Shown here: positions 27,187-36,565 of the stretch, piece by piece
How positions within the stretch are numbered: the stretch's first letter is position 1
Layout: each line of letters begins with the position of its first letter
NCBI GenBank assembly: GCA_016926835.1
Contig: JAFGNX010000164.1
Coordinates: 1-36,987 of the forward strand
DNA length: 36,987 nt
From: Candidatus Aminicenantota bacterium
GTDB taxonomy: Bacteria; Acidobacteriota; Aminicenantia; UBA2199
Direction: 5' to 3'
Notes under the pieces: generated by a model
The model's input: the letters and a program-made list of their open reading frames with translations, nothing else
Told to the model about the DNA's origin: nothing
Databases searched by the model: none
Program-made: the position numbers and the translations under genes

Positions 27187-29973
27187 TTCGGTCATACGAC
27201 GCCGGGCGGCGTCGGCCAGGTATGTATGGGGATTGGCGGTAATGCAGGCCCGGTATCCCCGCAGGGCCTCTTTGAACTGGCCCAACTCATCCATAATGCG
27301 CCCAAACACCCAGGCGTCGTAAAACCACCAGAAACGGGTTTCCAAGTCACCTCGAATCCGTTCCTGCAAGTTCGCGAACGCGCTGCGGGCCATGCGCTCC
27401 GCCTCGTCTGCGCGATTGTCTTTCAGTATATACCAGGCCATGGACATGGCTGCCAGGTGGCGCCGTAAGCGCGAATTGTTGTGTACGTCAAGAAAACAGA
27501 ACTCGCCCCGCCCGTTTGTGTCACCGGCAAGCAGATGGGCCCGTCCCTCCAGCAAGCGGTATTCCTCCCAGGTGTACAGCAGGGACATGTCTCTGTTGTT
27601 TCTCGGCAATTTCCCGGCAATGGGTTCGCCGCGCATGAGTCCGATCAGGGAACGCAACAATTCGGCATTTCGGGGCTCTTCCTGTTGCACGCGCCCGGAG
27701 AACAGCCGGGCGGATGCAAAGTCTCCCTTCTGCAACAGGCATAAGCCCCGGAAAAACTCCCGTCCAAAAGCCAAACCCCAGAAATATCCGTATTTTTCAA
27801 GCTCCCCGTCCATCAGGGAGAGCGCTTTCTCAGGGCCGCTTTCGATAAAAACGGCTTCCAGCAACCTGTGGGCGGCATCGTTGTTCTCGGGATACAGGTC
27901 CAGGGCACGGCGCAACAGGCGGCGCCCGTTGGCATACCTGCCGCGGCGCACTTCCACGTCTCCGCGCAAAAAAGCAACCGCCGATTTCAACCAGGGGTTT
28001 TCCAATCCCGTGTTTTCGGCGCTTTCAAGGCGCACAGCGGCTTCCTCCAGATCGTAACGCAGGTCCCGGGCCTGAAGAGCCAGATGGATCTCCTTATAGG
28101 CTTTTGCCAGCGTTTGCGGCGAATCGGGAAACACCTGCTGCCGGTCACCATCCTGCAAGCGCACGGTACCGTTGTCCTCAATACGCAACCGGTCGCCTGA
28201 TCCAGTCACCAGCTCAATGGAACCCGTGGCCGCAAGCGATCTGCCTTCCGGAAAACGGGCATTCCGGGGCACATAAATCAGCCATGACACCTGCATGTCG
28301 CTGCCCATACGCTTGTCGTCCAGATGTGGAATCAACTTGACCAAAAAACCGCTACCGTCACCGCTATAGCGAAGTCGCAGGCGCGCAACGAATTTGAGAT
28401 GCGCCATGCGGTTGCCTTGGCCCTCTATGGTAAGAAGCCAGGCCCGATCCTGTTCCGGAACAACCGACCAGTTTCCAATATGGCCGGGAGCAGTCACCTG
28501 GAACAGACGTCCTTTGGCCAGCAGCAGCAGGGCGCCGGGAAACATGCCCCTGGCGTGAACAACACTCGTCAACACTTCCGGTAAACCGTCCCCGTCCAGG
28601 TCGCGTTCGTCATACCCGGCCAGATACGCCCGGGGAATGAAGCCGTAATCTCCGGCACGAATCAGGGCTGAGAGCGATATGTTCCGGACGGTTTTTCCGG
28701 AGGCATCGATCTGCATCAACCGTCCGTCCGCTTCAGTAGACCCCAGGGTGGGCTGGTTTTGGAAATCCATGCTTTCGTTGGAAGAAAGGAACACGTTGAC
28801 CAGGTAATTGACACCCACGTTGCTGCGAAAAAGTTGCAGGGGAGGACGACATGGCTGGAGCACGGCCCGGTAAACCGAGCGCGGGCTGAAATCCTTGACC
28901 CACATGATCTGGCCCCGGTCATCCAGCAGTTGAAGATGGTTGCCCTCGATCTGCACCCGGGCGGGAATGGCCGGCTCACGCGAAGTCCAGAACCAGGTTG
29001 CGGCCACAACACCCGCTATGAGCAAGAAAGCCGCCACGGGAACCGATTTGCGCAACCAGGTCCAAAACACGGTGCGGCTGACCTGAGGAGACGAAAAATA
29101 GGCGTGCATGGCAATGGCATCGCGGAACCTGCCTGCGGGCAACCTGCGCAAAGCCCGTTGCAGACCCAGCCGAACCTGAACGGGAACACGCAGTCCGTCC
29201 AATTTCAGGGCAACCGGGGTTCTGCCCATGCGGTGGGCCAGGACGGAAAGAGTGTCCAGGTCCTTCAACGGCGGTGCACCCCGCAACACCGTCTGCAGCA
29301 ACAGACCCAATTGAAACACATCGGAACGCACATCCACTTCCGCCGCCTTGAGTTGCTCCGGCGAAAGATAGCGGGGGGTGCCGACCACTTCATCCAGACG
29401 GACACTGCGCTCCGGGTCACCCAATTCCTTGGCCAACCCGAAATCCAGTATCTTGACTCCCCCGTTGCGGATCAGCATGACATTGGAAGGTTTGATGTCG
29501 CGGTGAACAACACGAAGGGCATGCAACGCCGAGACCCCGGCCAGGATCTCCAGAAAGACGGGCCGGAATGCCTGCCATGACCAGGCTCCCTTCCGGTCCA
29601 GGTGTTGTTGCAGGGTCTCGCCTTCCACCAGCTCCATGACCAGGAACCAGCGGTCCCGCCAGCGGTCCAGCGAGAACACCTTGACCACCCGGGGGTCCGC
29701 AATGCGTCGGGAGAGGTTGATTTCGCGCTTGATGCGCAGCATGCGGTTGCGCTCAAGGTTGACGTCCTGATGGAACACCTTCAGGGCGACTTTCTCATTC
29801 AGAATTTCGTCAACAGCCTCATACACTGCGGCAAACCCGCCGCTGCCCAGAAAACGCACCAGCCGATACCGGTCGGCAATGCGCGTGCCTGCAGGTATGG
29901 ACGTGGACGCCTTGTCTGCCGCGAGGGTGTGCCCGCAATGGGTGGATTGAGGGTCATCCTGGTTACGCTTCAT
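27163..29973 (-). CDS. Transmembrane Ser/Thr protein kinase with C-terminal TPR-like sensor region
   Basis: Kinase motifs LGSGGFAAVYEA, VALKVF, VVHRDIKPSNVML, ILDFGLAKE, GTPRYLSPEQ; TM helix VAAFLLIAGVVAATWFW; FG-GAP-like ERDLDGDGLPEVLT; TPR-like C-terminus. Confidence 0.92.
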   Translation of the reverse strand: MKRNQDDPQSTHCGHTLAADKASTSIPAGTRIADRYRLVRFLGSGGFAAVYEAVDEILNEKVALKVFHQDVNLERNRMLRIKREINLSRRIADPRVVKVFSLDRWRDRWFLVMELVEGETLQQHLDRKGAWSWQAFRPVFLEILAGVSALHALRVVHRDIKPSNVMLIRNGGVKILDFGLAKELGDPERSVRLDEVVGTPRYLSPEQLKAAEVDVRSDVFQLGLLLQTVLRGAPPLKDLDTLSVLAHRMGRTPVALKLDGLRVPVQVRLGLQRALRRLPAGRFRDAIAMHAYFSSPQVSRTVFWTWLRKSVPVAAFLLIAGVVAATWFWTSREPAIPARVQIEGNHLQLLDDRGQIMWVKDFSPRSVYRAVLQPCRPPLQLFRSNVGVNYLVNVFLSSNESMDFQNQPTLGSTEADGRLMQIDASGKTVRNISLSALIRAGDYGFIPRAYLAGYDERDLDGDGLPEVLTSVVHARGMFPGALLLLAKGRLFQVTAPGHIGNWSVVPEQDRAWLLTIEGQGNRMAHLKFVARLRLRYSGDGSGFLVKLIPHLDDKRMGSDMQVSWLIYVPRNARFPEGRSLAATGSIELVTGSGDRLRIEDNGTVRLQDGDRQQVFPDSPQTLAKAYKEIHLALQARDLRYDLEEAAVRLESAENTGLENPWLKSAVAFLRGDVEVRRGRYANGRRLLRRALDLYPENNDAAHRLLEAVFIESGPEKALSLMDGELEKYGYFWGLAFGREFFRGLCLLQKGDFASARLFSGRVQQEEPRNAELLRSLIGLMRGEPIAGKLPRNNRDMSLLYTWEEYRLLEGRAHLLAGDTNGRGEFCFLDVHNNSRLRRHLAAMSMAWYILKDNRADEAERMARSAFANLQERIRGDLETRFWWFYDAWVFGRIMDELGQFKEALRGYRACITANPHTYLADAARRRMTELQVAKGF

Positions 29974-30035
29974 GCCGCCGAATCATTTGCTGACCGTGTT
30001 CCCGAATGGGGATTTCCGTACTTCAAAGAATTTTG

Positions 30036-30064
30036 ATTATAGAGGGGATGCGGACATGAGTCAA
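30036..30064 (-). promoter_or_regulatory. Predicted sigma-70-type promoter of the kinase gene
   Basis: On the minus strand: TTGACT, 17-nt spacer, TATAAT. Confidence 0.55.
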
Positions 30065-30171
30065 GCCGGAACCGGCAGACTCCCTCACGCAAAACCGGTG
30101 GGGAAGACATGCGACAGCGAGCGATCAGGACTGATTGATTCAGCGGATCGTGTTTCCAAACAAAAGAAAAA

Positions 30172-30244
30172 CGCTCCCGGAGGGACTCGAACCCCCAGCC
30201 TACTGATTAGAAGTCAGTTGCTCTGTCCGTTGAGCTACGGGAGC
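30172..30244 (-). tRNA. tRNA-Arg (anticodon TCT)
   Basis: Minus strand GCTCCCG...CTGACTTCTAATCAG...GGTTCGAGTCC...CGGGAGC; 7-bp acceptor stem, anticodon loop CTTCTAA. Confidence 0.95.
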
Positions 30245-30256
30245 ATTCTCGGGACA

Positions 30257-30330
30257 TCGGGGCGAGAGGATTTGAACCTCCGACCCTCGGTTCCCAAAAC
30301 CGATACGCTACCAGACTGCGCTACGCCCCG
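30257..30330 (-). tRNA. tRNA-Pro (anticodon TGG)
   Basis: Minus strand CGGGGCG...TCGGTTTTGGGAACCGA...GGTTCAAATCC...CGCCCCG; anticodon loop TTTGGGA. Confidence 0.95.
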
Positions 30331-30377
30331 GCAATCCCGAATGTATGAGCTACGGACGGCGGTTCGATGTTACGGGT

Positions 30378-30581
30378 TTACAGGTCCGATAATTCGCGTT
30401 TGAGCCGTTTGCGCATCCGCTTCTTGGCCTGGGCCTCTTTCAATCTGCGCTTTTCTCCCGGCTTGAGGTACACGGAATGTTTCTTGATCTCTTTGATTAT
30501 GGCTTCCTGCTGTACCTTACGCTTAAAACGCCGCAATGCGCTTTCTACGGACTCGTTGGCATTCACTTCAACATACGCCAA
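30378..30581 (-). CDS. rpsU: 30S ribosomal protein S21
   Basis: (M)AYVEVNANESVESALRRFKRKVQQEAIIKEIKKHSVYLKPGEKRRLKEAQAKKRMRKR; TTG start with AGGTGAT upstream. Confidence 0.92.
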   Translation of the reverse strand: MAYVEVNANESVESALRRFKRKVQQEAIIKEIKKHSVYLKPGEKRRLKEAQAKKRMRKRLKRELSDL

Positions 30582-30617
30582 GGATATCACCTGCCTTATG
30601 TGGAAAATTCCGTTGTC

Positions 30618-30646
30618 AATATACCTGAATGAGACATCGATGTCAA
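30618..30646 (-). promoter_or_regulatory. Predicted sigma-70-type promoter of rpsU
   Basis: On the minus strand: TTGACA, 17-nt spacer, TATATT; it overlaps the stop of the upstream gene. Confidence 0.6.
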
Positions 30647-31956
30647 GGCCCATCCCCGGAATCAAGGCGGGCCAATTTGCGGGTCAGGCGCTGCAGCCGG
30701 CGTTCAAGATCCAGTTGCTGGGGACTGGACAGATCGCTTGATTTCAAGGCGTCGCGTACCAGGCTCAGGGCGCGCTGAAAATCCCTCTCCCGGTGCTCGT
30801 AATGAATCGACAATTCACGAACGGCCTGCGGATCCCCCATTTGCCGCATTTCCTCCCACAAAGCCAGGGCCTCGTCATAGAGTTTCTTTTTCTTGCGGAT
30901 TCTCGACAACCGTCGTAAGGCCAGCGCCTGGACATCCGGGCGTTCCGCCGCAACGCGAATGGTTTCCAGTCGTTCCGCCGCCTTGTCGAGTTCACCGGCA
31001 TTTTCCAGTAAACGCGCGGTCCCCAGGATTTCGCCTTCGTCGCGGGTATGAGACATGTCCTCCAGGCAGCGGGCACCCAGGTTCACCAGCATGGCCAATC
31101 CCAGAAGATCCAGAGCGTTGTGTTCCATCACCGCATCCAGAACGGCAAGCTCTCCGGTGCGCAAAAAATCAAAGTACAGGCGGGGAATCTCCGACCCGTC
31201 CACATCCTCTTCGCGGCTCAACCCCAACAACATATCCCCCAAATACCCCAACCGTCGCGATGGATACGTATGGCGCCATAGCGTGCGGGCGGGATACAGA
31301 AAATCCAGGTGCGGCAGAGAAAGCAGGGGAAATCTCCGCCTTTGCAGAATATAACGCGTTTCCATCAGGGGATAGTCAAAGCACTTGCCGTTGTAAGTCA
31401 CTCCGGCGCTTGGAGAGCGCTCGCAGAGAAAAGCGTCCACCCGGTCCAGGAATTCATTTTCCCGATTCAAATCGGAAAGTACAAAGATATGGACCTGGAA
31501 ACCTCCATCCACCAGGAAACCGAACCCCAGCATGAAGGCCACTGTACCGGTACCCCCGGCCAGACCCGTGGTTTCCGTATCAAAAAAGAGCATGCCACCG
31601 GCATCAATTCCTCGCCAGCCGGCGTCTCCAGCCAGTATCTCCAGTTCAACGGGTCGAAGTTTGCGCAAATCACCGATGGTAAACCGGCCCAACCGGGTTG
31701 TATCCGCATAAAAATACTCCCGTTCCACAAAGGGGGGGATTTCGCGCGGGAAAACCGATGGCATTACCGGACCGGGATCCAGGCCGGCAGGATCCGGAAG
31801 GCGTGAACGAACAAGGCGATCCAATTTTTCCCGGGTGGTTAGTGTGGATTCTGACTCCAAGTGGATCCACTGTTTGCGGATGGATTGATCCAGTCGATCC
31901 AGTTTATCTCTCGTTTTCGCCAATAGAGAGCCCCCTCCGCAGGAGGTGTCAGTCAA
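30643..31956 (-). CDS. YprB-like ribonuclease H-like exonuclease with TPR-like C-terminus
   Basis: DEDD-type motifs MLFFDTETTGLAGGTGTVAFMLGFGF, VTYNGKCFDYPLMETR, MEHNALDLLGLAML. Confidence 0.8.
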   Translation of the reverse strand: MTDTSCGGGSLLAKTRDKLDRLDQSIRKQWIHLESESTLTTREKLDRLVRSRLPDPAGLDPGPVMPSVFPREIPPFVEREYFYADTTRLGRFTIGDLRKLRPVELEILAGDAGWRGIDAGGMLFFDTETTGLAGGTGTVAFMLGFGFLVDGGFQVHIFVLSDLNRENEFLDRVDAFLCERSPSAGVTYNGKCFDYPLMETRYILQRRRFPLLSLPHLDFLYPARTLWRHTYPSRRLGYLGDMLLGLSREEDVDGSEIPRLYFDFLRTGELAVLDAVMEHNALDLLGLAMLVNLGARCLEDMSHTRDEGEILGTARLLENAGELDKAAERLETIRVAAERPDVQALALRRLSRIRKKKKLYDEALALWEEMRQMGDPQAVRELSIHYEHRERDFQRALSLVRDALKSSDLSSPQQLDLERRLQRLTRKLARLDSGDGP

Positions 31957-32863
31957 TCATGTAATTGAGGGGATTGCGGGGTTTGCCAAAAACCCGGATT
32001 TCGTAGTGCAGGTGAGGCGCGGAACTCATCCCCGTGTTGCCGACATAACCGATGATATCGCCGCGCTTGACCCGTTGGCCTTCACGAACATTAAAGGAAG
32101 CGAGGTGGCCATACCGGGTGGTAAATCCGTAACCGTGATCAACAATGATCAGGTTACCGTAGTAGGAACGTTTCTCCGCGCACAGCACCAGACCGTTTGC
32201 CGGGGCGATCACCCGGTTTCCCAGTTGCGTTGCGATGTCCAGGCCATAATGAAAATCCTGTTTGCCGGTAATGGGATGGCGTCTCCGGCCGAAAACGTCG
32301 GTCAGGTATCCTCGGGTCGGCCATATGGAAGGGGTTGAAGCCAGACGCATCTTCTGTTTGTCAATCACGCTGCGGACATACTTGAGGGTGTTTTCCAATT
32401 CCCGGGACTTGGTATTGAGTTGATTGGCTTTCCCCAGAATATCCGTGCTCCCGGCAACACTGATGGGATCGGTGGCGGGAAGGATGGGATCCGTGCGAAA
32501 CTCAACCGGTCCCCCACTGCCCACTTCCCGCAAGGCCAATGGAGATTTCAGCCCCGCGGCCACCAGGATCCGGTCCGTGTAGATCTCCATGCGTTGAACG
32601 CTGCGATCAAGGGTTTCGACTTTCTTACCCAAATCGGCAATCAAGCGGTCTTTTTCAACCACATCGGCTTTCAATTGATTCAACTTGTGGTGGTCCGAAA
32701 CGGTATTGAGGTAATCAAAGATGGCGAGCCCGGATATGGTCAGAAGCGTCAGAACCGCGACCGCAGCGCTGCGCAGGAAACGCCCGGATACCGCGAACTC
32801 TCTGCTGGAAGTGGTCGCCCCGGAAACCACAATTATGGAATAGACCTTGTCCTTTTTACGCAT
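31949..32863 (-). CDS. M23-family metallopeptidase, membrane anchored
   Basis: FHYGLDIATQLGNRVIAPANGLV...SAPHLHYEIRVFGKPRNPLNYM; TM helix and coiled coil at the N-terminus. Confidence 0.9.
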   Translation of the reverse strand: MRKKDKVYSIIVVSGATTSSREFAVSGRFLRSAAVAVLTLLTISGLAIFDYLNTVSDHHKLNQLKADVVEKDRLIADLGKKVETLDRSVQRMEIYTDRILVAAGLKSPLALREVGSGGPVEFRTDPILPATDPISVAGSTDILGKANQLNTKSRELENTLKYVRSVIDKQKMRLASTPSIWPTRGYLTDVFGRRRHPITGKQDFHYGLDIATQLGNRVIAPANGLVLCAEKRSYYGNLIIVDHGYGFTTRYGHLASFNVREGQRVKRGDIIGYVGNTGMSSAPHLHYEIRVFGKPRNPLNYMID

Positions 32864-33006
32864 ACCAATTACATGCAATACAACAAAACAAATCAAAAGT
32901 CAACAACTTTGCGCCATATACCCGCCTTTCCCGGCTCGGCCAAATGCCGTAACTTGACTTTCTGAATCAAACTTGATACACCAAAAACAGGGTCACAGGA
33001 GGATGA

Positions 33007-34446
33007 ATGAGCAAATACAGAGTTTTGCTGGCTGACAGCAGTTACACCATCCGCCGGATCGTTGAATTGTCGTTCTCAGAGGAATCCGATATAGAACTCA
33101 TCACTTTTGAAAGTGGCACCCCGTTGCGGGAAAAGTTACTCGAGTTGACTCCCCACGTTGTATTGGTGGACATCCGTCTGCCCGAGTTCAACGGTTATCA
33201 GGTTTGCAAGTTTGTCAACGAAAGCGACGCCCTGGCCCACACCCGCGTTCTCCTTCTAAAGGGGGGATTCGAGCCCGTAAACGAGGAGTTGCTCAAAGAG
33301 TTGAAATACCAGGAAATCATTACCAAGCCTTTTGATTCCAACGCTTTGGTAAAAACGGTCAGAGACATCCTGGAAGAGGGCCGTCCCCAAACCGCTCCGC
33401 CGCCTGGAGAAGAAGACGAAATCTCGGACTCATTTCCCGAAGACCTTCCGGAGATTTCCGGTTTTGAAGATGAATCCGTTGAAGGCATCAATTTTGCGGA
33501 TGTGAGTGAAGACGTCTCCTCAGAGCAGGCACTTGGAACGACACAGAAATCAGACACCTCGGATACCGATGATTTTATCCGTGACGAGGTTATTCCCTCC
33601 GAAGAAATCACCCAGGGAGCGCAACCGGATCGCGACGATTCATTAAAACCGGATGACAACGCGGAAGATATCCCCAACCCGTTCCAGGAGAACTCGCGGG
33701 AAAGCGATATCGATGAATTGCTGGAGAGAGAAATTGAACGCGAGCGCCAAACCCATGAAGATGAGCCCGATTTCGGCGTTCCCCAGACGGATGAGTTCCG
33801 TTTCGACCCCGCGGAACCAGCCGATCCCTTTCAAAAAGAAGCCGAAGACTCTGAAACCGGCCTTGCGGAAGTAGAAACGGAACCGGCAGCCACCGATGAT
33901 ATCGCCCCGGATGAAGAATCATCCCAGGAGCCCGGCACTTCGGATACTCTTTCTGAAGCCGAACTCGCCCAGGCATTCGCTGAAGCACCGGAACCGCGCC
34001 AGAGAGACGATATCTTCGCGCCGTCAGACACGATGGAGTCCGATTCAGAAATTCCACCTCCGATTCCGGAGCCGGAAATGCCTTTGGAACCGGAACCTGC
34101 GACTCCTCCCGAAACCGAACCCTCTTTTCAAACCGATACCGAAGAGCCCGTTTACTCAATCGACGCGGACACCGATGCCGAGCGCATGCTGGAAAGTTTG
34201 AATAACCTTTCCGTTGAGACAAACACCCAGGAAACCACTGCAGCAACTGAGCAGGTGCAGGAAGAAAAAGAATCGCTGCCCCGAGAGGAAGTTGTTGATT
34301 CCCAGCAACTTACCAGCCGTCTGGAAGACAAATTGAGTATCGCGGTTAAGGAGATCCTCTGGGAAGTGGTCCCCCCGTTGGCCGAAAGGATCATCAAGGA
34401 AGAGATCCGCCGCTTGGAATCAGAGGTCGAATCCAGCGAGACCTGA
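33007..34446 (+). CDS. Response regulator receiver domain with long acidic linker and C-terminal helical domain
   Basis: KYRVLLADSSYTIRRIVELSFSEE...VVLVDIRLPEFNGYQVC...ITKPFDSNALVKTV; acidic/Pro-rich ~270 aa; C-terminal EDKLSIAVKEILWEVVPPLAERIIKEEIRRLE. Confidence 0.85.
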   Translation: MSKYRVLLADSSYTIRRIVELSFSEESDIELITFESGTPLREKLLELTPHVVLVDIRLPEFNGYQVCKFVNESDALAHTRVLLLKGGFEPVNEELLKELKYQEIITKPFDSNALVKTVRDILEEGRPQTAPPPGEEDEISDSFPEDLPEISGFEDESVEGINFADVSEDVSSEQALGTTQKSDTSDTDDFIRDEVIPSEEITQGAQPDRDDSLKPDDNAEDIPNPFQENSRESDIDELLEREIERERQTHEDEPDFGVPQTDEFRFDPAEPADPFQKEAEDSETGLAEVETEPAATDDIAPDEESSQEPGTSDTLSEAELAQAFAEAPEPRQRDDIFAPSDTMESDSEIPPPIPEPEMPLEPEPATPPETEPSFQTDTEEPVYSIDADTDAERMLESLNNLSVETNTQETTAATEQVQEEKESLPREEVVDSQQLTSRLEDKLSIAVKEILWEVVPPLAERIIKEEIRRLESEVESSET

Positions 34447-34465
34447 TCTTCAATCCGGTATTCGC

Positions 34466-35794
34466 ATGTTCTGCCCCCCGTTGCCGAAACATTGCAATCA
34501 TCGTGCAATTGAAATCCGCTGGAGAAATGTATGGCGGCGGCTCGGTTCCTCGTTGCGTGCAGATCTTTGTGATATCGAATCAAATGACTTGTTGTCCAGC
34601 ATCCACGCGGATATCCTTTTAAGACACCGAATCATGCGGGAAATCTCCTCGCAGACACCTGCCGTTACACCATTCCTCTCAAAAGAAACCACCGACAGCG
34701 TTTCACACAACTTCCACAGACTTGCCCTCCTGTGCCCCCAAGCCGAAGACAACGAAATGGATGTGGATTCCCGGGAGATGGTCAAGACTCATGGCGAGGA
34801 TGTTCTGCGCTTTGCCAGCGCCATGCAATCCGGATGGCCTCCCGGTCCAAGTCGCCTGCAAGGAGCATCCGCTCTGGCAGACAAATTCTGGAACTGCATG
34901 CGTTTTGCCTGTATCCATTTGCGGGGTGACGAACCCCTGTCACCGGATCTTCAGGCTTCCTCAGACATGGAACGCTGGTTCCTGCAGCGGCTCAACACCG
35001 CCACCGCGCACTTGAACGATCATTTTGAACGCAACCGGTTGTCCCCTGCCTGCGCCCGGCTGCAGCAAATGATCCGGCATGATCTGAGCGGATGGTTCCT
35101 GGAATCCTCCCGGCGCCACATGCACAATCCAACATCACGCCAGTGTGTTCGCTACGCCATGCTGCATGTTGCCCATCTGCTCCACCCGCTGATGCCCAAT
35201 ATTACTCAGGAAGCCTTCTTTCGACTGTCGGCCTCTCCGGAAAAGTTGTTTCTTCAACTGCCGTTTCCGGAATTCCGCAGTGAGCTGGTCTTTCCCCAGG
35301 CCACGCGTAGGACACAACAACTTCACAAACTGGTCGGAGACATTCGCGGTATCGTGAACCTGCACTTACTTCCCGCCTCTATTCGACTCACCGTTATCCT
35401 GAGCAGCGAAGATCCGGCTATACGGCGTTTAATGCGCAGTCACACAGAAGATATCACTCAGCTTTCCGGGATCAGTGACCTGAGGACACATGAATCTCCA
35501 CCCTCGCACGCGATCAGAACCGCTTCCCGTTCATGGTCGATCTTCATCCCCCTGAATGATTTCCAAACCCACGCGTCCATCCGGATTGTTCTGCGAAAAG
35601 AAAAAGAAGAACTGAGCCGACGCATTCACCGCATGCAACGCAAGCTAGGTGATCGCAATTTCATGGATTCCGTTACCCCGGATACGGCTCGGCGTTGGAA
35701 ACTGCGGTTGCAACAGGATCTGCGCCGTAGAGAGCGGGTTATTCGCACCCTCGGTCTGTTGACCGAAGCCCCCGCCGCAACCACAGAAAAATGA
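34466..35794 (+). CDS. Valyl-tRNA synthetase-like protein lacking the catalytic and editing domains
   Basis: N-terminal LPKHCNHRAIEIRWRNVWRRLGSSLRAD; then MDVDSREMVKTHGEDVLRFA (the region normally just after KMSKS), anticodon-binding blocks LADKFWNCMRFACIHL / WFLQRLNTATAHL / LLHPLMPNITQEAF, and tRNA-binding arm IPLNDFQTHASIRIVLRKEKEELSRRIHRMQRKLGDRNFMDSVTPD. Confidence 0.72.
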   Translation: MFCPPLPKHCNHRAIEIRWRNVWRRLGSSLRADLCDIESNDLLSSIHADILLRHRIMREISSQTPAVTPFLSKETTDSVSHNFHRLALLCPQAEDNEMDVDSREMVKTHGEDVLRFASAMQSGWPPGPSRLQGASALADKFWNCMRFACIHLRGDEPLSPDLQASSDMERWFLQRLNTATAHLNDHFERNRLSPACARLQQMIRHDLSGWFLESSRRHMHNPTSRQCVRYAMLHVAHLLHPLMPNITQEAFFRLSASPEKLFLQLPFPEFRSELVFPQATRRTQQLHKLVGDIRGIVNLHLLPASIRLTVILSSEDPAIRRLMRSHTEDITQLSGISDLRTHESPPSHAIRTASRSWSIFIPLNDFQTHASIRIVLRKEKEELSRRIHRMQRKLGDRNFMDSVTPDTARRWKLRLQQDLRRRERVIRTLGLLTEAPAATTEK

Positions 35795-36558
35795 TGAAAC
35801 CACAAATCGCAGGAACCCGGTGTATCCACCTGGCCACATGTTCATCCACGCAGGATTACCTCCACAATCACCTGGACGAATGGCTAAAGATACTTCCCGT
35901 TTGCGTCACCGCCACACATCAGAGCGGGGGCCGCGGACGCGAGAACCGCATCTGGCATTCACCGCCCGGTCTCGGGTTGTATTTGTCCTGGGGGTTCCGG
36001 CTGCGACAAGAAAAGTCCCTGCCCTGGGTTCCCCTGGCCGTGGGTGTGGTGATCGCGGAAATCCTGGAAACCTACTGCGGCAAAAAATCGGTCCAACTCA
36101 AATGGCCCAACGATGTGCTCCTGAAAGGCCGCAAAGTTGCCGGCATCCTCAGTGAAAGCCGTCTCGGCCCGCAAGGCGCCATCTGTATCTGCGGCATCGG
36201 TATCAATGTGAACCAGGTTGAAACTGATTTTCCTCCGGATCTGGCGCAATCAGCCACATCCCTGCGCCTGAGTTGCGGCCCAACCCCCTCCGTTGAAGAA
36301 CTGTTAAACCTGCTCCTGAAACGCCTGACAGACGTCCTCAACAACCTGGAAAAACAAAAAATCCGCGGATTGCGCAGCCGGGTCCGGCGATTGACGAAAT
36401 GGATGCGACTCGATTCCCTGGTATTTCAACAGGGAAATGATCAACACAAAGGACGGTTCCTGGGAATCGCCCCGGACGGGGGAATGATCATGCTTACGGG
36501 AAAAGGCGAAAAAAGAGTTTTTTACAGCGGTGAAATAAAAATGAGCGGACCGGGTTGA
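35791..36558 (+). CDS. birA: Biotin--[acetyl-CoA-carboxylase] ligase (no HTH domain)
   Basis: QSGGRGRENRIWHSPPGLGLYLSW; LKWPNDVLLKGRKVAGILSE; ICGIGINVNQ. Confidence 0.92.
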   Translation: MMKPQIAGTRCIHLATCSSTQDYLHNHLDEWLKILPVCVTATHQSGGRGRENRIWHSPPGLGLYLSWGFRLRQEKSLPWVPLAVGVVIAEILETYCGKKSVQLKWPNDVLLKGRKVAGILSESRLGPQGAICICGIGINVNQVETDFPPDLAQSATSLRLSCGPTPSVEELLNLLLKRLTDVLNNLEKQKIRGLRSRVRRLTKWMRLDSLVFQQGNDQHKGRFLGIAPDGGMIMLTGKGEKRVFYSGEIKMSGPG

Positions 36559-36565
36559 GATTCAG

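Noticed and set aside
30172-30330. Integration site / attL-attR next to the tRNA pair
   Set aside because: No integrase gene or duplicated tRNA 3' fragment was seen in the window.
34466-35794. Ordinary full-length valS with a missed upstream catalytic half
   Set aside because: The upstream sequence is the response-regulator gene in a complete ORF with its own stop at 34446, and the ValRS-like N-terminal helix is already present in this ORF.
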